A model generated the notes under the pieces. The model had not been told where the DNA came from, did not search any database, and saw only the letters and a program-made list of their open reading frames with translations. From Pyrenopolyporus hunteri (taxonomy: Eukaryota; Ascomycota; Sordariomycetes; Xylariales; Hypoxylaceae): a stretch of 64,000 nt of DNA. Where the stretch lies: positions 3,472,001 through 3,536,000 of the forward strand of contig CADCXC010000038.1 in NCBI GenBank assembly GCA_902806595.1, read 5' to 3'. Every line of letters begins with the position of its first letter. Within the stretch, counting starts at the first letter, position 1. The position numbers and the translations under genes were made by a program. Shown one piece after another: positions 33,279-44,679 of this stretch.

Positions 33279-35687
33279 TCATGTTTCCGGCTCACCAGCC
33301 CGTTTGAACATATCGCTGTCCAAGTTATAAGCAGATCGAAGACGCTGGCCGTAGAACTTGGCCCTCTCACGCGTCAACTTGCCACCCATGTACGGTTCGT
33401 GGAATATAATTGTTTTTGGACCCTTCAAACGCACGGGTGAAAAGAACCAGGCTGATCCGAAAAACTTCACTGCTGTAAAGTCCATGGTAACCATGGCGTG
33501 GACGAAGTCATTCCACGAGATCTCTTCTAGCCGAGAAGGATCCGGTCCATCGAAAAGCAAGATCCTAAACACTCTAAAAGTCCGCTTATCAACGTGAAAC
33601 GGGGGGCTCCTTAGCTCTCCTTTCACTGACTCCGTAGTCTTTCCATTGGCCGTACTTCTAGCCTTTTCTTTGGCCTCGGTAAGTACTTGGTCGAGCTGAT
33701 CGTCGCTCCCCCTTTTAATTTCCTTCTCTTTCTTACTTAATTTGCGTGGCTCAACCCAAGGCGCGGTTATCGGGCAAGATACAGCTGAGAAAGGATCTAG
33801 CACTGAAGATATCGCGTCGATGGCCTCCAGGCTCTCGAATGTTATATCCCAGAAGTCGTTAAATATCATCTCCGCTTTCCGTAGTTTATTAACTACCTCC
33901 CTGCTGCAAGGCTGTCGAACTGGGTACTTTGATTGGTCTATCAGATCTTCTCGAATCATTGACGCCATCTCAGACCAGAACGGGTCGCCAGTCTGAGACA
34001 TGCGGAGCAAAAAGCCATGTCGGCGATGAAACCATTGTGCAAATTCAGAACCGTGTCGAACGACATATACTCTGTAATTTGTAAACCAAGGCTCGAAAAA
34101 TTGGCAGTTACGTACACACGACAGGAGGGCGCCCATCATTGAGATCCGCTCACTTAACCAAGCACTTATGAAGGACTTTGCTGTGGGTTGGCATTGAATG
34201 AGAAACTCTAGCTCAGCGATGAGGCCTCTATAACCCAAGCAGAAATGTTGATGTGGACGAGCCAGAGTTTCAAGGATATGCAGGATATCATCGCGAGTTC
34301 CATTATGAACAGCTTCCGGTCGACGGAAAACTTCCACAGAATTCATATTCTGAGGGTCCATTTGTATACGAAAGTAGTCTTCTCGTAGTGGCGGCGACGC
34401 GTAAATACTGTTTCCGAAATGCGAAAGATCGACGAATAGCCTCAAGGAACATATTGCCTCAAAACAGAGCTCATAGAACCGTCGAGCCGTAAGGGTCGAC
34501 AGGACGCCATCCCGTGATATAGCATCGGGTTGTTCGAATTGCTCATCCATAAGCTTGATCTGTGACAGCAGAGTATCTAGGAGCTCGACGGACATGGCGG
34601 CTTCGAGGATAGTTGCACGGATTATTTGTCCCTAATGCAAATCTTGTTCGTATCCCGGGTGTCGCTGACCGTTGGCATCAGGTAGGCACTCCAGCGTATG
34701 CTCTCGCCTCTCATTAATAATCATTATAAAATAGCTGGGATCGGTCTTCATGCAATGAAGGTGAGAAGTGGCGTGCTCCAGCCACGGCTGGATAAAGGCT
34801 TCTAGGCTCTTGGGAGAGAAGTTTCCAGTTGATTCATATAGGTCGTAGAACAACTTAGTAACAACGTGGTCTCTGTCTTGAGGTGTAGTTTTAGGTGTAA
34901 GCGATAGGCGTTGAGGACTGGACGGCAAGTCCTTCGGCATCAATCTCTCGTACGGAATATCGTGGAGGATCAATCCGCAGCATTTGATAAGGAAGCGGTA
35001 AATACGATCTTGAATTACTAGAATACGAAGACCAGAATACGGCAGGTAAAATCCTCGAGTTGGTTCTAATTTGATTTCGTCGTCGTTATCGTCCAAAGGA
35101 TAAAGCTGGCCATAAGTATCCGGTGTGAGGCGTTCTCTGAATATCATACAATAACCTGGAAGTACTACCGATGTGAGATACCCAGTCTTTATTCCAAAAC
35201 TTATTGATTCGAAATCCTCATAGACACAGGAGTCAGGCGTACGCCATCCTCGGGAGTAAAGCATCAGCAGAAGTGGCTCCAATTTGCATAAGTCCTCAAG
35301 GTTGATGTAAGGCCACATAAAGGGCCCGATGTCCTTGATGATGTGCAGGCATGGGTCGCGGATTTGGTCTCTCCAGATGGCAACCTCTGGGCGATGGGAC
35401 GACGGCATACCAGGCCAAGCTTGGAGCAATAACGCCTTTCGCTTGGGTTTCGACTTTAGGGTCCAGCGCCTCTGAATTGTCTCTGCGTGATGTGCTATGA
35501 TTATTTTCAATCTCCCCTAGTTCTCGAATATATTCACGGCGAATAATTTGGCCAAGGTTCGAACTTGTTGTGGTGTGAAATGTATCTGTCCTGTAAGCAC
35601 GGTATCAGGGTGGTCGTCTTCCATGGCGTCGGTGTTGGTATGATCTTGGGTCGCGCTGCACTCCTCTCCTCTAGCATCGACGTCCAT
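33279..35687 (-). pseudogene. Large fungal family protein broken by two in-frame TAG codons
   Basis: One frame runs from the ATG at 35687 to TGA at 33279 (803 codons), interrupted only by TAG at 35517-35519 and 34632-34634. The pieces are 56, 294 and 450 codons long. The middle piece carries KIIIAHHAETIQRRW, MWPYINLEDL and a helical segment (IQDRIYRFLIKCCGLILHDI). The last ends in EISWNDFVHAM and FFGSAWFFSPVRL followed by IIFHEPYMGGKL. I know these as hallmarks of a widespread, uncharacterised fungal protein family of about 800-900 aa, so both stops fall inside one ancestral gene. Around the first stop the neighbouring frame reads RREYIRELGEIE, so small indels are also possible. Either stop could be CAG mutated to TAG. 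Probably a pseudogene or a sequence error; no function is assigned. Confidence 0.65.
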
Positions 35688-36717
35688 TCAGGCAAGGTTC
35701 CGGTTGGATGCTGAGAAACACTACGCTCTATCTAGGGCATGCTCCGGTGCTGAAAGTTCAAAGCTCAAAAGATATTATATACTATCGAAGACGATGGTTT
35801 AGAAATGTAAGGAAACGTGTCTTGGAAACCATGTGCAAAATATACGAGGATCAGAATGTGCGCCTTGGAGAGAGGAGGGAATCGAGTTTAAGGTGAATTG
35901 CCCGGGCCTAAATAAATGAGATCCTGCATGTACTTGTAGGTACCTAGCTTTTCCTTCCTCGAGCACTCACTGACTGAGGCTGCTTCCTATATGTCCGCAC
36001 GCGGCTGCTTTTGGTATCATCATGATAAGCACCAGGTAAAAAGGTACACATAGGTACCTGGGTGGGTACTTACCTGGATTTGTGCTTGAATCCGAATGAA
36101 ATTCTTCTAATTAATGCAGGTACGCGCTATACCCACATGTACCTAGGTACTTAGGTAATTAGGTGCATGGTGCCTATTGGGTGGACTGAGATGAGACCTA
36201 CATGTACGTGTATAGGTACCTACCTACCTACCTAGGTACCTAGCATGTAATGGTACTCTCTATTACCTACCAGCTGCCTACGTGCGCACCTGCGTATCGT
36301 AGTGGCTGGCAAAGCAGAGCGTTTGGACTGGGGGTAGGATAAGTACCTAGGTACTGCCTATACAAAACGATACGTACTACATGTACAGTAGGTACACTGT
36401 AACTGCGCAAGGGTGCTGCAATGGTGGGCCCACTCTCCAGCCACCCAGTAATTGGGGGAAAATGAAACCTCGCAGCTTCTTATCGAACCCCCCTCCTCAT
36501 CACCTACATCATCCCCGGATTGCGAATCAAGCATTGCCCGCTTCCCAACCATCTGAATATCGTCAGCTTATTTGCGCATTAAAAGGCAATATGTGTGCTG
36601 TGGTAGGTCCAGTTTCTCTTTTTCATCTTGCAGATCACTCCCTTCTACCAAACTGTAAGGTGCAAAATCTCGCAGCCCTCAACCAGTGCAAGTGAATCCT
36701 TGAGGTGTTTGACCAAG
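35688..36717. other. Intergenic, richest in AGGT/ACCT palindromic tracts
   Basis: No gene seen. Tracts such as TACCTAGGTACC recur at 35938-35950, 36035-36076, 36135-36165, 36210-36243 and 36343-36356. The last 150 bases are the promoter of the secreted Ser/Thr-rich protein. Confidence 0.6.
36210..36243. repeat. Palindromic AGGT/ACCT tract
   Basis: TATAGGTACC followed by TACCTACCTACCTAGGTACC is self-complementary over much of its length and could fold back on itself. Confidence 0.7.
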
Positions 36718-37356
36718 ATGCATCCGAACTCGTTGGTCTCTTTTCTCTTCGTTTTCCTATCTGTGCTTGGCTCCTCTTCAGCTCTGCCTTTTGTTCCAGC
36801 AAGAAGCCAATCTTCAAAATCGTTGGTAGCTCGTGCTACCTACTCTGTAGTCCCCATTGATGGAAGCGGGGATGGTTCTGGCTCGACCAAGACAATCGTC
36901 GAGACATCCCCACCAGTCACCAACACAATAGTAATTACAGCCAACCCGGCGACACATACCATTTCTACTACGGTCTCCATTATCGACATCCGACCTACAA
37001 CAGACATTGTAACGACTACTGTGACTGAAGGCGACGATGCATCAACCTCAACTACAACTCACTCAAGCACTAGTTCCAGCATAACAACGGCATCCACATT
37101 CTCCACCGTGTCTCCAGTCTCGCCTATCACATATCCTACTCCATCAAGTACGACAACTTCTTCGACTGCTACACTGACAGACGCCTCGCCGCAACCAACC
37201 ACCTCTGCCAGCATCTCCTCCACGGCCGTATGGACAACGTCTGTACCGGTGACAAGTTGGGCTTGGAGCTCAGGTACTTACGATGATGGTTATTGGCATA
37301 CATCTTACCCAGCCTGGAATAGCACTATAAGTCGTCGGTTCGCCCGCCAACAATGA
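36718..37356 (+). CDS. Secreted Ser/Thr-rich protein of unknown function
   Basis: Intronless, 212 aa from the ATG at 36718. That start places a signal peptide (SLVSFLFVFLSVLGSSSA) at the N-terminus; an earlier in-frame ATG would bury it. A possible dibasic-like site (LVAR) is followed by a long Ser/Thr/Pro region with repeated TTT and SSS runs, typical of O-mannosylated stalks. The C-terminus is Trp/Tyr-rich (WAWSSGTYDDGYWHTSYPAW) and ends RRFARQQ, with no hydrophobic GPI signal. No family recognised. It is probably a cell-wall or extracellular protein. Confidence 0.7.
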   Translation: MHPNSLVSFLFVFLSVLGSSSALPFVPARSQSSKSLVARATYSVVPIDGSGDGSGSTKTIVETSPPVTNTIVITANPATHTISTTVSIIDIRPTTDIVTTTVTEGDDASTSTTTHSSTSSSITTASTFSTVSPVSPITYPTPSSTTTSSTATLTDASPQPTTSASISSTAVWTTSVPVTSWAWSSGTYDDGYWHTSYPAWNSTISRRFARQQ

Positions 37357-38711
37357 GATCACCCGGGAATCCCTTGGCTATTATAATATAGGTACTCAGC
37401 TTTCTTAACGCCGGCGTTATGGATCGGGCATGGCGGCTATGGAGTATGTTTAAGGAGATTACGAGAAGAGCAGGTTTAAGGATTAATCTTTTATTTGTGC
37501 ACTGGGACTGATTGGTCCCGATCATGGGAGAAGTAATGGGACTCACGCAAACCAAGCGCTGGAACGCGTCGGACCTAGTATCATACGGCTAAGGACAAAT
37601 CTACCTTAGGTACCTACCTCGATATAAATCGAATCTTCCCAGTTACCAGTTCAATCACATCACGCAGATCGGGGCCGAATTTATCGCGCGTCACCTACTC
37701 CACTGCGAATAATTAGTATGTGTTTGAATATAGGAGTGCTGTCTTATAATGGTAGATCTTTCTAAGCTCTAGCGAACGTCCTTTTAAAATAGGTAAGGAA
37801 AGGTCCGCTATATGGTAGCTATTAGTTCACTTACCAGTGGATAAATATACTGTATGAAGTAAAATACCCTTGGAATCCGTCGCCACTGTGACAGCCACCG
37901 ACTTTAGCGGGCAATCTACCAAAAATATCAGCCTTAGGCGTCCGAACGCCTAGTTGCTATAATACGTGAATCCACAACCAGTCAACTATCGGCCTAAGTA
38001 GCGGATGTCGGAATTGAACCTAGAATTGAATGTAGGTGGGTTCTCAAGTAATGAGATTTGACCTGATATATATTTTTCGCCCCCTGCTATAAAGCACCAT
38101 ATACATAAAACAGTCAGGTCCTATTTTTCTAATCAATCAATCAAGCGGTAGAAGTAGAGTTCCCCTCGATAATAGCTACCTACCTACGTAAACATCTCGT
38201 AATGCCTCGTTCATACATTATCATATTAAATCGTAGATCGTTGTTTCCTAAACGAGTAACGAGACCCGGAGTGTGGCCAATTACGACTCGATGCACAAAC
38301 TCACATTTAATAGTAGTGCGTAAACAACATGATCTTGTTCATAAACCTATAACCTTCCTCCTTTAGAGCTTCATAGTCATGGATGAAATGTAGTATAGCC
38401 CTGAAATAGCTGATGTAGGCGATGGATGATAGATTTATAAGATTATAGTATGTTTGAAAGACACTTTGTACCTGGGTGTCCATTTCTCTTCTCGCCGTCT
38501 TCCAGGAATATTAATAATTTAAAAGTTTAGGAATAGCTACATCGGTAGGTAGGCGTAGTATGGTATTAACAGTGTCGCGCAAACTTACAGAGACTGGGTT
38601 GAGTGGCCTAAGCGAACACTGTAGATCGGACGTGTGAGGTTAGAGAATTAAATCTAAATCTGCCGCTCATGGCGTACAATTACTGACCACATCCGTTATA
38701 TACAAGCACCA
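37357..38711. other. Intergenic, no gene seen
   Basis: Lies between the 3' ends of convergent genes; AT-rich with short frames only. A GGTACCTACCT motif lies near 37608-37619. Confidence 0.5.
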
Positions 38712-40314
38712 TCAAATCTTTCCGTCCTTCAGCTTATAAACCGCACTACCGTTCATTGGCCGGCTGACGACAATGGCTTCTTCCAAGTCCTTTGCGCTCA
38801 ACTGCCGCTTGGAGTAGTACTTGTCAAGCAACGCCTTCTTGATATCATCAACCTTATCAGCAGGCACTAAGTGGACGCTGCATCCGCCCCAGCCGGCGCC
38901 CGTTAACCGGCTGCCGTAGCTCCCGGCCTCGCGCGCAATCCTGCACAGCTCATCTATTTCAGAGCAACTACATTCATAAAGATCTCGACACGAGTCTTGC
39001 GTCTCGTTCAGTAGTTTTCCGAGCTTGGCGTTGTATTCGGCAGTGTGCTCGGAATCGGGAGCCTGCGCGGGATCCTCGAGAAGGGATAGGAACTGGAGAA
39101 CGCGCCGAGCTTCGGTAAATACGTGCAGCGCTCGCTGACGAAGCTTGAAGCGTTCGCCCCGCACTGGAAAGCTGGACATGAATCGAGCTTTAACGTCATC
39201 TACCAAAATACCAATACCCGAGGCAACTTCTTCCACGGTGTAACCTTCTTCTTGAGTGAGTGTGTTCTTCGTTAGCTCAATCAATTCGGTGAGTTGCTCC
39301 GGCATCGATTTTGTGGTGTCCTTAAAGTAATTTTGGTGGAATCCGCGTATGGATACGCCTAGCGGACCTGCGTCTTTGGGAAGTTCAGTTCCGTTAGGGC
39401 ATAGCTTAGCATTTAGGTATGCCGCAGCCATACTGCATTCGACTACCCTAAGATTGTAGTGAATTGGGCCCGTTTCCTGCTTGTTCGAGGTAACGAAAGA
39501 TTGCGCAACCATGAAGCATAGTTCGGGGTTTGTTTTAGGAAAGTAGACCGGTCGCGCCGATAGGGACGGGGTGAAAGAGACAAGTAGAGCCGACCCTCGT
39601 TCGGAGAATACCGAAGCGGACTGATCCATTCTACGAACAGTCAATAGAAGCCCGTAACTATAATTGGGCAAAATGTTCTTACCCTCCTGAGTTAACGCCA
39701 ACGGCTCGTTCACTCACAATGGCAACCTCAGTCAGAGCCTTCTTATCAACTTCGCGCTCGCCGTTGGCGACCATGACCGCCAATGCGCTGGCACTCACGA
39801 AGGCGGCGCTGGAACTGAGACCACCACCAGCCGGCACCGTGCCATCCATAAGCACCTGCATACTCTTTGGCTTGAAATCAGCTCCATATTTCTTCCTAAG
39901 CAACTGTAGTGCTCCTCTTAGCCCGGACTTGAAATAGTTGGTCCATTCATGTATCGTCGCATCGATCTCGACCTCGGAATAGGGTACGTCGAACTCGCGG
40001 GTCGGGAACCGCTCGTTGTCCACGTTGGCTATCTTAATCTTGTAAGTGCCTTCTTGAGAAGGCTCAAGATCAGTGGACACGGCGAGGATGACATCGGGGG
40101 TCATTCCCATAGGCAATACCGAGTATAGTGAGTAGTCTATATGCTCGCCGATGATATTCACGCGACCTGGCGATCGCGACACGAACTGAGCGGGTGCGCC
40201 ATAGAGGGCTTGGAACTTGTCGAGCAACTTATTCCACCGCACCGTTTGGTCATCTAGAGCTTGCTGGGTGTATATGTCCTGCAGCGCAGTGACTGTAGGT
40301 ACAGGGCCTGACAT
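38712..40314 (-). CDS. GAL1: Galactokinase
   Basis: Exons 40314-39683 and 39630-38712, joined across a 52-nt GTAAGA-TAG intron, encode 516 aa, the usual length for fungal galactokinase. GHMP-kinase motifs are all present. The sugar-binding motif is SPGRVNIIGEHIDY (48-61), the ATP-binding loop is GGGLSSSA (163-170), and the C-terminal motif is GSRLTGAGWGG (450-460). The splice joins NSGG to MDQSASVF, a conserved stretch containing the catalytic Asp of the family. It phosphorylates alpha-D-galactose to galactose 1-phosphate, the first committed step of the Leloir pathway, in the cytosol. No other galactose-pathway gene lies nearby, as is common in filamentous fungi. Confidence 0.95.
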
Positions 40315-41935
40315 GATGCTGAGTTGTGCGGTTTTCCAGAGAAAAGTCCCGGAGAAAGAGGAAGGAAATCTGGAAACAGCTTTGTATAAGTGAAGTGTCG
40401 AAGAACTGCCCCGCTTCGCGCTTCACTAGCCGGAGGGGTAAGTAGCTTCGCTTCCTTCCCAGATTGCCAATTGAGTTTACTAGCGCTCCTGGTACCTAGA
40501 TAAGTAGGGATTTCGGTATATTTATAGCAGATACATATAGTGGAAGTCTAGGACGGACCAAGGAAAGTATTGTATTGTATAGTATAGTACATAGGAAAAC
40601 ATGGGAATATATACCAGCCGCTCAAATCACTCATAGAGACGAGTCACAAGATCGCAAACAGATTCATCTTTTCCCATGATCATCGTGAGGTACCTGCCCA
40701 CCTTAGCTAAGACTCAGAATACCCCGCGAACAGCCGCGCCGAGCATTTGGCCGGCCATTACACAGGTAGGTACCTCGCAGGAAGCAGGTACCTATTTGCC
40801 TTCTATTCTATAAATTCACTATAAGTCGACATCCCCGCTCCCCACGTCATTCCCCATTAACAATTCAGAGTAACTCAGATAGGGTATCGGGTCTTTCATT
40901 TGATTCGCTTACATGATATCATAGCATGAAAGGAGAGCGAATTTCGAAGTAAAAATTTCTTCGGCCGAAGATAGGTATTATTATTAAAGTATTTATTATT
41001 AAATAGGGTACCCTAACTACATGTATTGTATCTACCCTCTAAAGCTTCCCTCCCTACGTACCTAGTAGTTCGTTACACCACGCCAAGTAGCCATCTACAT
41101 AAGTAGATACCTAAGAATACCATGGGATCGTACCACAAAAGACAAACGAGGCTAGTAGTCGTTGAGATATTCGTATAGAACCTGCGGGGAAAGGGGCGAG
41201 GCGTCTAATTGTAAAATTGACGGAGCTAAGCGAGCCTTATGATTCGCGACTTCTCGACGGGAGTATGAGTTGGTGGCTTGATATTCCTAGGGGACACACC
41301 AGGTATATATTGCCCAGACCGAGCTAATAGGTACATGTAGGTACCTACGCGGCCGTCGGCGGGTCGCGTGGCTAGCTAGAGAGAGATGGTGGTTACAACT
41401 TACAAGTTACAAAACTACGGTAGGGGTCTAATATAAGTTTAGGGCGATAGTTTACCTTCAAATATCTGCAGTATATGGTTGACAACGAGTCAGTATATGA
41501 TATATCGAATACTTAAGATTCAACACCGAGTGCCCTTCATGTTGGCTGTAAAAGTGACCAACTTCAACGGCCCCTCCCATTGGCAGAATAGAATGGGTGT
41601 GGCGCCCTCATGAGACACAGGCACGTTCACGGCAGGCTCGGGTTCGTATTGGGGCTTTTTTATCGGGCACAACATACTGTAGTGTAAGAGAGCTCGATGT
41701 CAACCTCCCCAAAAGCAATGTGAACAGCCACAAAGATGTATAATAACCCAGCAAGCTAAGGAGAGCGGACCTACCGGAACTCCGAGTAACAGATGTTGGA
41801 ATTAGCATCAAGAGAAAACGACGACCTCATACTTTCCAGGTCGCGCCGGGGAAGCTAACCAAGCTGGAGACCACGGGGATCTCTATTCGTGGATAAATCG
41901 GTGTAAAGAGACATGCTACCTGTCTAACTACCTGT
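40315..41935. other. Intergenic, no gene seen
   Basis: Galactokinase promoter side and MFS 3' side. AGGTACCT tracts at 40764-40794 and 41330-41350, and an AT-rich stretch at 40975-41010. No convincing frame. Confidence 0.5.
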
Positions 41936-43682
41936 CTATCTTTCAGCTCCGACGCCGTCCCGTTCCTTGGCGAGCTTACGATCCTTTTTTTCCTTCCGCC
42001 ATTTCATTCCATACTTAAGAATCAAATACAACATAGGCGAGAATATTATGAATGTAAAACCAAGTATCGTGAAAGCCCACCCGATACCGACCCCGTTTAT
42101 CACAGGCTCGATTACCGCCGTCGCCGCCGCGCCAACCAAGCACCTAGTCAGATTATTACTTGCCGTGGCAGCACCCGCGCTCCCCACATTCACGTCGACA
42201 AGAAGGACGTTCACCGTGTTACTGAAGCCGACCGTGGATATTCCTAATAGAAACAGCAGGACACACGGCACAGCCAGGTGAGCACGGTACTGGAAGGCCC
42301 AGCCCCAGACCATGATGATAGCGGTCGTAAGAGCAAGCATCGGGATACCGATTTCGAGCCTCGCGCGCTCGATCGGGAAGCCGGACAGATCCTGCTGCTT
42401 CCTGCGCTCGAAGGGAACGCCCCGCAGCTTGCAGTGTCGCCGGTAGTTCCAGTTCATCAACCTCCCATTCACGACGGCCGCGATCACACTACCGCCCACC
42501 ATGGGCAGGTACATGAGCCCGACCTTGATATCGTCGAAGCCGTAGATCGCGGCTAGTTGCGTGGGCATGGTGGTCGCGACGCAGTAGAAACCCGTGAAGA
42601 TGAGGCTGCCGTAGCCGAGCAGGATGAACATCTCCTTCTCGAAGAGGATGATCAGGGACCGCCACACGTTGAATTTCTTCAGGCGGAGGCTCCGTCTCGT
42701 CGATGTGCGCGATGTCGTGTGGGTTAGGGAGGCGCCGCTGGACTGTTGGCCACGCCGCTTGCTACGCCGTCGCAGGGCGTCTTTCGATAATTGCCAGAGC
42801 GTCCGATATGCCGGGTGGGGCCGTATCGAACCATCTCCCACGATCTCCCGGCATGTCTCAGGCAGGAAAAAGGCGTGGATGATAAAAACGAAGGCGGCTA
42901 AGATGGCAAGCAGCCAGAAGATGAACCGCCAACCCACGGTCTGCGACAACACGCCACCCAGCACAGGGCCGATAGCCGGCGCCAGGAGAATCGGCAGCGA
43001 AGTATAGGCGACGTAGTGGCCTCTCTCGGCTGAAGTAATGATGTCGGCCACGACGGCCTGGCAGAGCGCTACGGTTGTACTAGAACCCGCGGATTGAAGC
43101 ATGCGAAGGACCAACAGAGCTTGGTAGCTAGGTGCTAGGGCGCACCCGATATTGGCGCAGATGTATACGACGAAGCAGATAAAATATGCCGGACGGCGAC
43201 CCGCCGTATCTGCTAAGGAGCCGACGAACATCGGGGTCAGTCCTTGGAAGATCTGTAAGTGGACGGTCAGCAATCTCGGCCAGTTGTCCCCGACGAATCA
43301 TGCGGGTCCCCCGCTCTAAACCTACCATGTAAGTGGTGACAGTCAAGTTGATCTGGCTGATCGTGACATGAAATTCCGCGGCCAGGGTATTGAGCGCCGG
43401 CAGGTAAATCTGGGCCGTGAGAGGAGAGAAGAAAGCGCCGGCGGCAGCGCCAAGCACGATACCCCTTTTCTCCCATTCCGTGAAGGCTGAGTAATTGGGC
43501 CTCTGGTCGGCGACGGGCTGCTCGCTCGGGGGCTCAGCTAGCGGGCCGGCATCCTCATCCTTCTCCGACAAATTCGACCTTGCGTCGAGGCCATCCTCTA
43601 AGCTTTTCTCGCCCTCGCTGGTTTCGGTCTTGTTGTTGTTATTGTTGTCCGTGTTGTTGCCGCAAGACGAGGTTTCTGACAT
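41936..43682 (-). CDS. MFS transporter, DHA1 drug:H+ antiporter type
   Basis: Exons 43682-43326 and 43252-41936, joined across a 73-nt GTAGGT-CAG intron, encode 557 aa. The splice restores TTYMIFQGLTPMFVG. The first 70 residues are a polar cytosolic tail with an Asn run. The first transmembrane segments follow, with LPALNTLAAEFHVT. The conserved loop 2-3 motif LADTAGRRPAY and the antiporter-type motif PAIGPVLGGVL are clear. A long basic central loop (RRRSKRRGQQ) separates the two six-helix halves, and the C-terminus is basic. Expected in the plasma membrane, exporting small toxic or metabolic compounds; the substrate is unknown. Confidence 0.9.
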
Positions 43683-44679
43683 GACGACGTGGAATGCCGA
43701 TAGCCTTACTTTGACTCTTGGAGAACCTGGCCAAGGCCCGGTTTTCCTGTCACGGGCCTCATTGCTTAAATACCTCTCGATTCTGAGAGTAGCATTCGGT
43801 CAGTTCGAGCCGTGCATGCGACGTCGTTAGCCGGCTTCGCTTACCAGGTTTTCGGCTACGATTGGCGATATTCGGCATTGGACCTGGCTTCTAGCTCAAC
43901 CACGGCGGGTCATCGGAGCCGAGAACGGCTACCGGGTTCAGATTTCACTTGACGTTTACAATGTCAGATTTTGATTCTTGCCTTGGAAATGGACTAAGCA
44001 ATGGTATCGCCATACACCAATTCGTCTACCTTGACCCAATTAGTTGTCGCTTTAAGGCTATGTTCGATCGGCGTGACGAACGTCCCAGAAACTACTTAAC
44101 CTAGGTGGGTAAAGAACCTACTGGTAAATACTCGAAGGGCGGAAAACAACTTCTACGCTTATTATACCTTTGGCTCCCTACTGACAAAAGGCAAATATGA
44201 TGAATAAATGTACACATGGGCCCCTAGAATCGCCTGGCAAAGATGCGACTCCCCTCGATGCTCACTCCAGACAACTAATCATACCCTACTTGCCCGAAAG
44301 TGCCACAAAGAAACATTCAAAACGAACAGAGCCTCTAATCGAGAGGATACCAACACGCACTGCCACTTTCGTTCCAACAGAATAGATCTTCGGTGCCATG
44401 GAAGAAGAATGTCATGAACCTCGTTAAATTTTGAGGTTGAACTCACAAATGTAAGAGTACCTATATATACAGGGACGGATAGCGACACCAATTAAGCCGC
44501 CAGGAATCTTCAACATGAATGCTAGATGCGAGGCCAAAAATCACTTTTCGGTTCCTTCTCGTCACCAAAACTCAGCCTTTTTATGATGGCTTCAGAGCCT
44601 CCTTTACCTCCTCGATGATATTCCCAAGTAAAACAAAACCGCTAATTGCCGATGCAATGAAAACCCCCGTAAAAGGTAA
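43683..44679. other. Intergenic, no gene seen
   Basis: MFS promoter side and acetolactate synthase 3' side. Open frames at 44197-44491 on both strands overlap each other and have no family resemblance. Confidence 0.5.

Noticed and set aside
37995..38035. Minus-strand GGTTCAATTCC, a good tRNA B-box
   Set aside because: Flanking bases cannot form a T-stem and no A-box lies at the right distance.
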